Part shown: one piece after another, positions 43,761 to 52,690 of the stretch
How the letters are laid out: every line of letters begins with the position of its first letter
How positions within the stretch are numbered: the stretch's first letter is position 1
Origin: Chryseobacterium sp. 3008163
Lineage (GTDB): Bacteria > Bacteroidota > Bacteroidia > Flavobacteriales > Weeksellaceae
Direction: 5' to 3'
Assembly: GCF_003669035.1 (NCBI RefSeq)
Contig: NZ_CP033070.1
Location: forward strand, 1,302,001 to 1,366,000
Length of the DNA: 64,000 nt
Position numbers and translations under genes: made by a program
Notes under the pieces: generated by a model
Databases searched by the model: none
Seen by the model: only the letters and a program-made list of their open reading frames with translations
What the model was told of the DNA's origin: nothing

Positions 43761-45514
43761 TTATAATTTCAACCCTTTTACCAAATAATTTTTCAAAGAC
43801 AACCCGTCTATATACTTACTATTGGGAGGCTCGTACCCAATTTTATCTTTTCTCCAAACAATCTCTTGAGGTACTATATCTTGCATAGCCTCTCTCAGTA
43901 TATATTTAGAGAATCCCTTATTTACCTTATAAATTGAAGGTAATGTAAATACATACTCTACTAGTTTATGAGAAAGGAAAGGCAATCTTACTTCTAATGA
44001 ATGTGCCATAGAATTCCTATCTGCATATCTAAGTAATTCCTGTAATCCTCCTCTGAAGGTTGCTTCATAAAGCACTTCATTTAAGCTAGAAGCTGTATAT
44101 TTTTTATCGAACTGCTCTTTTTTATACTGAGAATGCAGATCTTTTTTAGCCTCTTTACCTAAGAGATTATCAACACTTGATTTAAAACCCAGCAATTGAT
44201 TTATCTGTGCATTAGAAAGCATGTCTTTAATGAAATTATTTCTTAATCTCCTCGACATATTGTTAATGTCATTCGATGCATGCACTTCTTTATATACTTG
44301 TAGCTGTTGCTTATAAAGTTTTTTATCAGTTTTTTTCAGTTCGATGAAAAACATATCTATCAAACCGTGATAACCACAAAGATATTCATCAGCGCCCTGC
44401 CCGTCAAGCATCACTATTACTCCGTTATTCCTAGCCAGTTGCATTACTTCAAATTGTGCAGCAATACTAAGACTTCCAAAAGGTTCCTCCTGATGTTCTA
44501 TAATTTTATGAAGATTCGACAGCATACTGTCTCCATCTGGATAACAGCTAAACCCTTGTGCATTAACTTTACTCAGAACTTTATCTATATATATAGATTC
44601 ATCTTTCTTAAAATTAGGAAAACGTGCAGAAAAAGTCTTTTGATCTACATCACTCATCTTCATATGATTAATCATACAAACTGTAGCAGAACTGTCTAAT
44701 CCTCCCGATAAACTTGTACCAACAGCAACATCTGATCGCAATCTTCGGCTAATAGATGTTTCAAATAGATCAAAAAATGTATTTTTAGCTTCTTGAAAGG
44801 ATATTTTAGAGTCTTGATTGTTGTAATCAATATCCCAATATTTACGTTTTTCTTTTATTTTACCATTTTCATCTACAATAATGTAGTGGCTAGGCTCTAA
44901 TAAAAAATATTTTTATAAAAAGTTTCAGAAAGATCATTTGGATTGAGTAAATAATTAAAATACCAATAATTAAAAAGCATTCTCCCATTTGTCTCTTTCG
45001 GTACATTCACACTCCATAAAGCTTTCATTTCAGATCCAAAATAAAAACTTTCATTTGCTTGAGAATAATAAAATGGCTTTTCACCAAACCTATCTCTGGC
45101 ACAAAATAGGGTCTTTTCCTGATTATCCCAAATTGCAAAAGCAAACATTCCATCAAAATCATCAAGGCATTTTTCTCTTTTATAATCAAAATTTGCCATT
45201 AACACTTCAGTATCTGAGTCTGACCTGAAACTATATCCTTTTGTTCTTAAGAATGCTCTAATCTCGATATAATTATATATCTCACCATTAAATACAATAC
45301 TGTATCTATCCAAATAATGCATAGGCTGACTACCTGCATTAGATAAATCAATAATGGATAATCTTCTATGTCCTAAACCTACAGTAGTTCTCTCATCAAT
45401 CCATTGTCCCTCTCCATCAGGCCCTCGATGCGAGATTGCATCTGTCATTTTTTTTAAATGCTGATAAGTAAGAATATCTTTATTTTTGGATATTATCCCT
45501 GCTATTCCACACAT
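43761..45514 (-). CDS. Asparagine synthetase-like glutamine amidotransferase (AsnB/WbpS type), frameshifted
   Basis: The 5' frame (to 44897) holds the N-terminal glutaminase domain: Cys2 nucleophile (MCGIAGIISKN), RRLSIIDLS, VFNGEIYNY, GMFAFAIWD and RDRFGEKPFYY. The 3' frame has the synthetase domain: PP-loop VGTSLSGGLDSSATV, MLDGQGADEYLCGYHGL and RNSMAHSLEVRLPFLSHKLV. One base added in the A/T run 44902-44907 joins them (KNIFLLEPSHYIIVDE) to 584 residues, normal. In polysaccharide loci such enzymes amidate uronic acids, which fits the UDP-uronic-acid pathway here. Confidence 0.9.
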
Positions 45515-45552
45515 TGTATTTTATTTTAATAAATTTGAAATTATACAACTTA

Positions 45553-46074
45553 CTACAGCTGTAATTCTTTAATGATTTTAGCTGGTATTCCACCAATAAC
45601 AACATTATTAGGAAAAGATTTCGTTACCACGCTATTTGCTCCTACAGTTACATTATCTCCTAATTCTACACCTGCTGTGATTACAGCTCCATGTCCTATC
45701 CAACAATTCTTTCCTATTTTTATTGATTTTCTTATATATATATCTCTATTAAAAAAATCATGATTTGCTGTATGAATACCTACTCCATATGACCAAATTG
45801 TTCCATCTCCTATTTCTAAAATAGTATTATCAAAAACAGAAAAGTAACATCCTCCTGATGCAGCAAATGATGCTAAAATTTTGGGATCATTTACATTAAA
45901 TACTATATTTCTAGAACCTGATACCCTAGAAGTATAATGAACAGAGTATTTAGCAAAGTAATTAATAAAAAATATTCTTTGAAATAGAAAATTAAGAATT
46001 AAAAAATTAATAGGAACTGTTTCGTATTTTTTACTCTTAAATAAAGAGTTTATTTTATTCAGTATTTGTTTCAT
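45553..46074 (-). CDS. Hexapeptide-repeat acyltransferase (WbbJ/CysE-like)
   Basis: A 173-residue left-handed beta-helix protein. After a basic N-terminus, hexapeptide repeats run from about residue 70: NTILEIGDGTIWSYGVGIHT, SIKIGKNCWIGHGAVITAGV, ELGDNVTVGANSVVTK, then VVIGGIPAKIIKE. The HTANHDFF segment has the usual catalytic His. It probably O- or N-acetylates a sugar of the repeat unit. The start overlaps the flippase stop by four bases. Confidence 0.85.
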   Translation of the reverse strand: MKQILNKINSLFKSKKYETVPINFLILNFLFQRIFFINYFAKYSVHYTSRVSGSRNIVFNVNDPKILASFAASGGCYFSVFDNTILEIGDGTIWSYGVGIHTANHDFFNRDIYIRKSIKIGKNCWIGHGAVITAGVELGDNVTVGANSVVTKSFPNNVVIGGIPAKIIKELQL

Positions 46075-47389
46075 TGTTTAAAAAAATATAATATAAAAAT
46101 CGCCAACAACATACCAAAAATCAATTTATCTTTAAATAAAGATAAATATTTTTTCAGACTCCCTTCCAGATATAATGTACTCATAACTAAAACCAGTACT
46201 GAGCAAAATAGAGCTCTTACAATTCCTACGACTTCCCATTTTTGGTAGAAAAAATATATTAAAATTACATTAACAATTAATGATACAAAAGAAACTAATG
46301 CAATATAATTTGTTTTACCTTTAACTGATAATATAGTTCCGTATGTAGCATTTCTCCAAATCAATATTAAACAATAAGCTTCGAATACAGGAATTGATGC
46401 ATAATATTTGTCTCCAAACAAGCCTATTATTATCTGCTTAGAAAATAATATACAAAAAAAAACTAATGGAAAAATAAAATAAGAAGCTCTCTTCACATCA
46501 TTTATCCAAATATTATTTGCTTCTTCAAATTCTTTTTTTTCTATATGTCGCACAATTTTGGGATAACTTATACTAGTAATAGATTTTGTTACCAATCCTA
46601 CAAATGGTATTTCTAAAGCGCCAATAGAATAAATAGCAAATGCACTAATTCCACCTAATTTATTAATAATTATTTTGTCTATGTGAAGTGTAAAAACACC
46701 AAGATATGTTGCAATAAAAAGAGGAAATCCAAACTTAAAAATTATTGAAAGATTGTAACTATTAAAATTCAGCTTAGGATAAATTTTTAATGTAAAAAAA
46801 TAGGTAAATAATTGGCTAGATAACGCTAACAAAAATGGTAAAAATATACTCAAATGAAAATCAAAGCATTTAACATATAAAAATGCAAATAAACTTGTAG
46901 AGAAAACAACGCAAAATACTACCATAGAAAATAAAATCACATTTATTTTACCAATTGACAAACCAATTTGAAGATAAAGTGCATTTGCAGAGAGGAGTAA
47001 ATACAATAAAGGTATTAAAAAGCCTGCCTCTATAATAATATCTATTCCCAATAAAGAACCTATAGTTCCTGAAATATCGTTTGAGCTTAATAATAAAAAT
47101 AATAAAAAAGAAATAATAATAAAAAGAGAATAGCTGTTCCCAACAACTCTCCTATTTTATCATGATGCTTTGCAATGTTATATCTAAATCCCTCAATAAA
47201 TCCAAAGGATAGTAAGACTGCTGTAAATTGAACAAGCAAAATAAGCTGTTTCCATCCACCAACTTCTTCCAATGAATAACTTCTAGCAATTATAATATCT
47301 GCCAAAAAAAGGGTACCTAAAAAACACATATTTGCAATAGAATATAAAATTGCAGGTTTTTTGATCAGATTTAGTATTTTCTCAAACAT
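46071..47389 (-). CDS. Wzx-type oligosaccharide flippase, split by a one-base frameshift
   Basis: The 5' frame (47087-47389; two to three helices, FLADIIIARSYSLEEVGGWK, SFGFIEGFRYNIAKHH) breaks off at the run 47104-47109. One added base makes it continue as FLLFLLLSSNDISG into the 3' frame (IIIEAGFLIPLLYLLLSANA, DKIIINKLGGISAFAIYSIG, IVRHIEKKEFEEANNIW). The joined 439-residue protein has 12 to 14 membrane helices and fits the MOP/PST exporter family that flips lipid-linked repeat units across the inner membrane. Confidence 0.85.
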
Positions 47390-47404
47390 TATAATTAAGT
47401 TTTA

Positions 47405-48432
47405 CTAGTCTAAATTATTAAAATCTTTTAGACTATAAATCCTTTCAATAATATCTACAACTTTCAAGCCCTCTAAAGCATTAGTGGTAATTGTACTTCT
47501 CCCTTTCAATACATCAACTACATTTTCAATAATATAGTGGTGATTAGCCGCAGAGCCTTTATATGCACCGTAATCATTACCTGGATTTGTAGGTGCGAGT
47601 TCCGGCATTTCATAACCTTTTACATTACAAACTTCCACTTTATCCATGTATTGTCCCCCAATTTTTACAGCTCCATTTTCAGCAATAACGGTCATTGAAC
47701 TTTCAAGGTTTTGATTCCAAACTGAAGTTGAATAATTTAAAGAACCCATTCCTCCGTTTACAAAATCAAAATTTATAAAACCTGAATCTTCAAAGTCTGT
47801 AAGGTCTTTATGATTAAAATCGGCAAACTTACCCTGAATATTGGTTAAATCCCCAAACAACCAGTACATAATATCTATAAAGTGAGAAAACTGCGTAAAT
47901 AATGTTCCACCATCTAAATCTTTTTTCCATGCCAAGATTCCGGTTTATAATATCTGTCATCACGGTTCCAGTAACAGTTAAGCTGAACCATATAAATCTC
48001 CCCTAATCTTCCACTCTCTACCATTTCTTTTATCCATGCAGAAGGTGGAGAATAACGGTTTTGCATTACTGCAAAAACCTGCTTATGCTTGTGAAGCGCC
48101 TGAAAAATAAGTTTTTCAGCATCTTGTTTATTCAGAGCCATTGGTTTTTCTACAACAACATGCTTTCCTGCGTCAATTGCTTTATATGCTTGTTCAAAAT
48201 GAAATCCATTTGGAGAAGCAATATTAATCACATCTACTTCAATCCCAGATTTCAAAAAATCATCTAATGATGCGAAAAAAGGAACATCATAACTTTCGAT
48301 TCCCAAAACAGATTTATCTTTTACATCAACTAAAGCTACCAATTCACATTCGGAATTCCTAGACACCATTTCTGCATGTCTTTTCCCAATATGCCCACAA
48401 CCGATAACTGCAAATTTTATTTTTTCAGACAT
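47405..48432 (-). CDS. WbpB/WlbA-like UDP-sugar 3-dehydrogenase (Gfo/Idh/MocA family), frameshifted
   Basis: The 5' frame has the NAD-binding AVIGCGHIGKRHAEMVSRN and VVEKPMALNKQDAEKLI. The 3' frame has the substrate domain (GGTLFTQFSHFIDIMYWLFG, GAVKIGGQYMDKVEV). One base added in the T run 47921-47926 joins them through ESWHGKKDLDGG to 342 residues, normal for the family. By position with wbpA, wbpD and wbpE homologues it should oxidise C3 of UDP-GlcNAcA. In Pseudomonas WbpB the bound NADH is recycled by 2-oxoglutarate. Confidence 0.9.
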
Positions 48433-48440
48433 TTGTATTT

Positions 48441-49013
48441 TTATTTTTTTAAAACTTTATTATTCTCAAGTTTATATTTTTCTCCGCTTTCATCACAAAC
48501 TGCAATACCTTCAGCATCAAAATGTAAACGCTGGCCAAACTCGCTCATCCATCCCATTTGCTTAGCAGGATTTCCAACTACCAAAGCATAATCAGGAACC
48601 TCTTTTGTTACAACGGCACCAGCACCAATGAATGCATATTTACCAATATTGTGACCACAAACAATTGTTGCATTAGCACCAATTGAAGCGCCTAGCCCAA
48701 CATGTGTCTTTAAATATTCATTTTTTCTGTTTACAGCACTTCTGGGATTAATAACATTTGTAAAAACCATTGAAGGACCTAAAAAAACGTCATCATCACA
48801 AGTAACACCTTCATATATAGAGACATTATTCTGAACCTTCACATTCTTTCCTAAAATAACTTTAGGCGAAACTACTACATTCTGTCCGATATTACATTTT
48901 TCACCTAAAATACAATCAGGCATAATATGGGAAAAATGCCATATTTTAGTACCTGCTCCAATGTGGCAACCTTCATCTATAATAGCTGTTTCGTGTGCGA
49001 AAAAATCTGACAT
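48441..49013 (-). CDS. wbpD: WbpD/WlbB-like UDP-3-amino-sugar N-acetyltransferase
   Basis: A 190-residue left-handed beta-helix enzyme. The N-terminus (FFAHETAIIDEGCHIGAGTK, IWHFSHIMPDCILGEKCNIG) and FTNVINPRSAVNRKNEY are the hallmarks of WbpD/WlbB, which transfers acetyl from acetyl-CoA to the 3-amino group of UDP-GlcNAc3NA. GLGASIGANATIVCG and VGNPAKQMGWMSEFGQRL complete it. It lies between the 3-dehydrogenase (8 bases) and the aminotransferase, in pathway order. Confidence 0.92.
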   Translation of the reverse strand: MSDFFAHETAIIDEGCHIGAGTKIWHFSHIMPDCILGEKCNIGQNVVVSPKVILGKNVKVQNNVSIYEGVTCDDDVFLGPSMVFTNVINPRSAVNRKNEYLKTHVGLGASIGANATIVCGHNIGKYAFIGAGAVVTKEVPDYALVVGNPAKQMGWMSEFGQRLHFDAEGIAVCDESGEKYKLENNKVLKK

Positions 49014-49027
49014 ATTTTTATTGATTA

Positions 49028-50151
49028 TTAATTAAAAAAGTTTTTAATCTCATAGATAATAAAATCTAATACCTCCTTATCAAACTCCGTATGAATAGGA
49101 AGTGAGATAACTTCTTCACAAAGTTTTTCTGTAACTGGCAGATGAAAACCTTGATTTACATATTGCTTAAAAGCCTCCTGCTTATATAATGGAAGCGGAT
49201 AATAGATCATGCTTGGGATATTTTTTCACCAAGATATTTTTGCAGTTCATCCCTTTTACCATTTTTAACCTTTAGAGTATACTGGTGGAAAACATGAGTG
49301 GAATTTTTTGCTCTTTCAGGTATTTGAATGTTTGAAATTTCGGCTAAATTTTTATCATAGTAATCTGCCATTTTATTTCTGGCCGAAGAATACTCATCCA
49401 AGTGCTTTAGTTTTACTTTTAAAACAGCTGCCTGAATAGTATCTAACCTTGAATTACAGCCTAATACTTTATGATGGTATTTCTTTTCCTGACCATGATT
49501 GGCGATCATTCTTATTTTTAATGCCAAATCATCATTATTGGTCATTAAAGCTCCACCATCTCCATAACATCCTAAATTTTTTGAAGGGAAGAAAGAAGTA
49601 CATCCTATATGACCAATAGTTCCTGATTTTTTGACAGTTCCATCAGAGAATGTATAATCTGAACCAATTGCTTGTGCATTATCTTCAATTACAAATAAAT
49701 TATGTTTTTCTGCAAATTCAAGAATTTTCTCCATATCAGCACTTTGCCCATATAAATGAACAGGAACAATTGCTTTAGTATTAGGAGTAATATATTTTTC
49801 TAAACCATTAAGTTCAATGTCAAAAGTATTTTCATCTACATCTACCATTATAGGCTTTAATCCTAAAAGTCCCATAACTTCGGCAGTAGCAACGTAGGTA
49901 AAAGCTGGGCAAATGATTTCATCTCCAGGTTTTAATTCTAATGCCATCATTGCGATTTGCAATGCATCTGTACCATTAGCACAAGGAATGACGTGCTTTA
50001 CATTTAAATATTTTTCAAAATCCTGCTGAAATTCTTTTACTGCAGGTCCGTTAATAAATGCTGTATTATCTATACAATTCTGAATGCCAGCATCTACTTC
50101 TTTTTTTATTTTTTCATATTGACTTTTTAAGTCAACCATTTGAATTTTCAT
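49028..50151 (-). CDS. wbpE: WbpE-like PLP aminotransferase (DegT/DnrJ/EryC1), frameshifted near the 3' end
   Basis: The enzyme transaminates the 3-keto group of UDP-3-keto-GlcNAcA using glutamate. The N-terminus is MVDLKSQYEKIKKEVDAGIQ. The PLP region holds ANGTDALQIAMMAL, VIEDNAQAIGSDY and the Schiff-base lysine of SFFPSKNLGCYGDGGAL. The last 60 residues (SMIYYPLPLYKQEAF, FHLPVTEKLCEEVISLPIHT) are in another frame. One base added in the T run 49221-49226 gives GEKNIPSMIYY and a 374-residue protein. Confidence 0.92.
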
Positions 50152-50193
50152 ACAATAATTATGTTTTTGTGTAGTGCGAATTTTAGAGGAAAA

Positions 50194-51384
50194 TTAATTC
50201 TCTATAAGCTCGCTAATTTTATTTCCTATAGAAAGACATGAAGTAGCGGCTGGTGAAGGTGCGTTTCTTACATGAACAATATTACCATTCTTAACGATAT
50301 CAAAATCATCAATTAGTGCCCCACTTCTATCACAGGCCTGTGCTCTTACTCCTGAACCTCCGGGCACAAGATCATTTTCCTGTATTTCCGGCATGAGTTT
50401 TTGCAAAGCTTTGGTAAATGCAGATTTTGAAAGAGAACGATGCACCTCCCCCATTCCCGTTTTACCATATTTTGCAACAATCTTCCTAAATCCTGGCCAT
50501 GTTAATGTCTGCATGGTTTCACTTAAATTGAAATCAAAAAATTGATATCCTTCTTTTTTAAAAGCTAGGACCGCATTTGGACCAGCTTCAATATTTCCAT
50601 CGATCATTCTTGTAAAATGAACTCCCAAGAATGGAAAATTAGGATCTGGAACCGGATAAATAAGATGCTTTACAAGATGCTTCTTTTCGTCTTTTATTTT
50701 ATAATATTCACCTCTGAATGGAATAATGATCACATCATTCTTTTCATTGGTCATTTTTGTAATTTTATCTGAATACAGACCTGCACATGACACCAGTTTT
50801 TTTGTTTTAAATTCAGATTGATTAGTTTTAATAATAATTTCTGAATCTTTATTAATAATGTCTTTTACTTCATTATTAAATTTAACCTCTCCGCCAAGCT
50901 CTTCAAATAATTCTTTTATTTTTTTAGCCACTCCCGGATAATCGATAATACCCGTCTGAGGAACTTTAATAGCTTTTACTCCTTCGCAATGAGGTTCAAT
51001 TTCACGAAACTCTTCTCTTGAAAGATATTTTAAATTATCAAGACCGTTATCTATCCCTCTTTTATAAATATTATCTAAAAGTGGTAGTTCTTCCTGAGAG
51101 CTCGCAACAATTATTTTACCACACAGATCATATTTAATTCCATATTCTTTAGCAAAATTTATTACAGAATGATAACCTTCAATACAGTTTTTCGCTTTTA
51201 AGCTTCCTGGTTTATAATAAATTCCGCTATGAATTACACCGCTATTATGACCAGATTGATGTAAAGATACATCTTTCTCCTTTTCTAAAATTAAAATCTT
51301 AGAATTAGGTTTTTTAAGCTTTGTCTGATAAGCAGTTGCCAATCCTACCAAACCAGCACCGATGATTACGATGTCATAATTCAT
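50194..51384 (-). CDS. lhgO: L-2-hydroxyglutarate oxidase, embedded in the UDP-sugar gene cluster
   Basis: A 396-residue FAD-dependent oxidase of the DAO family. The dinucleotide motif is DIVIIGAGLVGLATAYQ (residues 4-20). Family matches are SLHQSGHNSGVIHSGIYYKP, KLVSCAGLYSDKI, YPVPDPNFPFLGVHFTRMID, EAGPNAVLAFKKEGY and the C-terminal VHVRNAPSPAATSCLSIGNK. It oxidises L-2-hydroxyglutarate to 2-oxoglutarate, passing electrons to the membrane quinone pool. It is unusual in a polysaccharide locus. It lies between wbpA and wbpE homologues, 10 bases downstream of the former. A role in recycling the 2-hydroxyglutarate made by WbpB is discussed in the findings. Confidence 0.93.
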   Translation of the reverse strand: MNYDIVIIGAGLVGLATAYQTKLKKPNSKILILEKEKDVSLHQSGHNSGVIHSGIYYKPGSLKAKNCIEGYHSVINFAKEYGIKYDLCGKIIVASSQEELPLLDNIYKRGIDNGLDNLKYLSREEFREIEPHCEGVKAIKVPQTGIIDYPGVAKKIKELFEELGGEVKFNNEVKDIINKDSEIIIKTNQSEFKTKKLVSCAGLYSDKITKMTNEKNDVIIIPFRGEYYKIKDEKKHLVKHLIYPVPDPNFPFLGVHFTRMIDGNIEAGPNAVLAFKKEGYQFFDFNLSETMQTLTWPGFRKIVAKYGKTGMGEVHRSLSKSAFTKALQKLMPEIQENDLVPGGSGVRAQACDRSGALIDDFDIVKNGNIVHVRNAPSPAATSCLSIGNKISELIEN

Positions 51385-51393
51385 GCTATTTGA

Positions 51394-52689
51394 TTATAAA
51401 CGTGCATCTACCAAGTTTCTATCTAAACAAGCTTTGGTGTCAAATACAACTGCATTTTCTTTTTTCAATAGATTGAGATCCATCTCCAGAAATTCGTTAT
51501 GAGAAACAGCAATGATAAGTGATTCATACTTTTTACCAACGATGAGAGCATCAAGAATATCAATTCCATATTCATGTTTTACTTCTTCTTTGCTTGCCCA
51601 TGGGTCATAAATATCAACATTAACCCCAAAATCTGTGAGTTCTTTATAAATATCCACGACTTTAGTATTTCTTACATCCGGACAGTTTTCTTTGAAAGTA
51701 AATCCTAAAATCAAAGCCTGAGAATCTTTAATCACTCCCCCTTTTGCAATAAGAAGTTTGACTACTTTAGAAGCTACAAATTTCGCAATAGAGTCGTTTA
51801 CTCTACGTCCCGATAAGATAACATCAGGATGATAGCCAAGCTGTTCTGCTTTATGTGCCAAATAATAAGGATCAACAGAAATACAGTGACCACCTACTAA
51901 ACCTGGTTTATATTTAAGAAAATTATATTTTGTTCCTGCAGCTTCCAAAACATCATTGGTATCTATACCCACTCTGTCGAAAATCAAAGCCAATTCATTT
52001 ACAAAAGAGATATTGACATCACGCTGAGCATTCTCTATTGCTTTAGAAGCTTCTGCTACTTTAATGCTTGGTGCTTTATGCGTTCCTGCAGTGATTATTT
52101 TTTTATAAAGATCATCTACTTCTTCTGCAATATCTTCTGTAGATCCCGAAGTTACTTTTTTAACACTCGTTAAAGTATTTACTTTATCTCCAGGATTGAT
52201 TCTTTCAGGAGAATATCCTACGAAAAAGTCTTCGTTGAATTTTAATCCTGAATATTTCTCTAAAACCGGTACACATTCTTCTTCTGTACAGCCAGGGAAA
52301 ACTGTAGATTCATAGATAACAATATCTCCTTTTTTAATAATTTCTCCTAACATTTTTGATGCAGAAATTAGCGGATTCAAATCCGGAGCATTATACCGAT
52401 CAATGGGAGTAGGAACAGTTACAATAAAAATATTAGCCTCAGCAATATCAGATAATTGACTTGTTGCCTTGTATCCTGTATTTCCATTTGATTCGTTATA
52501 TTTTTTTAAGCCGTTATTAAGTTTTTCAATATCAGCTTCAAGCGTTATATCCAAGCCATCATTAAGCTGATCAACTCTTTGTGCATTAATATCAAATCCT
52601 AAAACAGGATAATGACCTGCAAATTCCAAAGATAAAGGCAAGCCTACATAACCTTGTCCTATAACCGCTATTTTATATGTTTTCATCAT
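51394..52689 (-). CDS. UDP-N-acetylhexosamine 6-dehydrogenase (WbpA/WbpO/TviB-like)
   Basis: A 431-residue nucleotide-sugar dehydrogenase that oxidises C6 to the uronic acid in two NAD-linked steps. The N-terminal Rossmann motif is IAVIGQGYVGLPLSLEFAG. Mid-protein are VPTPIDRYNAPDLNPL and YESTVFPGCTEE. The catalytic Cys lies in GLVGGHCISVDPYYLAHKAE. The C-terminal substrate domain has ILGFTFKENCPDVRNTKV. I start at the tandem ATG 52689 just after the wzc stop; the longer reading from 52758 overlaps wzc. Substrate is most likely UDP-GlcNAc given the WbpB-D-E homologues next to it. Confidence 0.93.
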   Translation of the reverse strand: MMKTYKIAVIGQGYVGLPLSLEFAGHYPVLGFDINAQRVDQLNDGLDITLEADIEKLNNGLKKYNESNGNTGYKATSQLSDIAEANIFIVTVPTPIDRYNAPDLNPLISASKMLGEIIKKGDIVIYESTVFPGCTEEECVPVLEKYSGLKFNEDFFVGYSPERINPGDKVNTLTSVKKVTSGSTEDIAEEVDDLYKKIITAGTHKAPSIKVAEASKAIENAQRDVNISFVNELALIFDRVGIDTNDVLEAAGTKYNFLKYKPGLVGGHCISVDPYYLAHKAEQLGYHPDVILSGRRVNDSIAKFVASKVVKLLIAKGGVIKDSQALILGFTFKENCPDVRNTKVVDIYKELTDFGVNVDIYDPWASKEEVKHEYGIDILDALIVGKKYESLIIAVSHNEFLEMDLNLLKKENAVVFDTKACLDRNLVDARL

Positions 52690-52690
52690 T

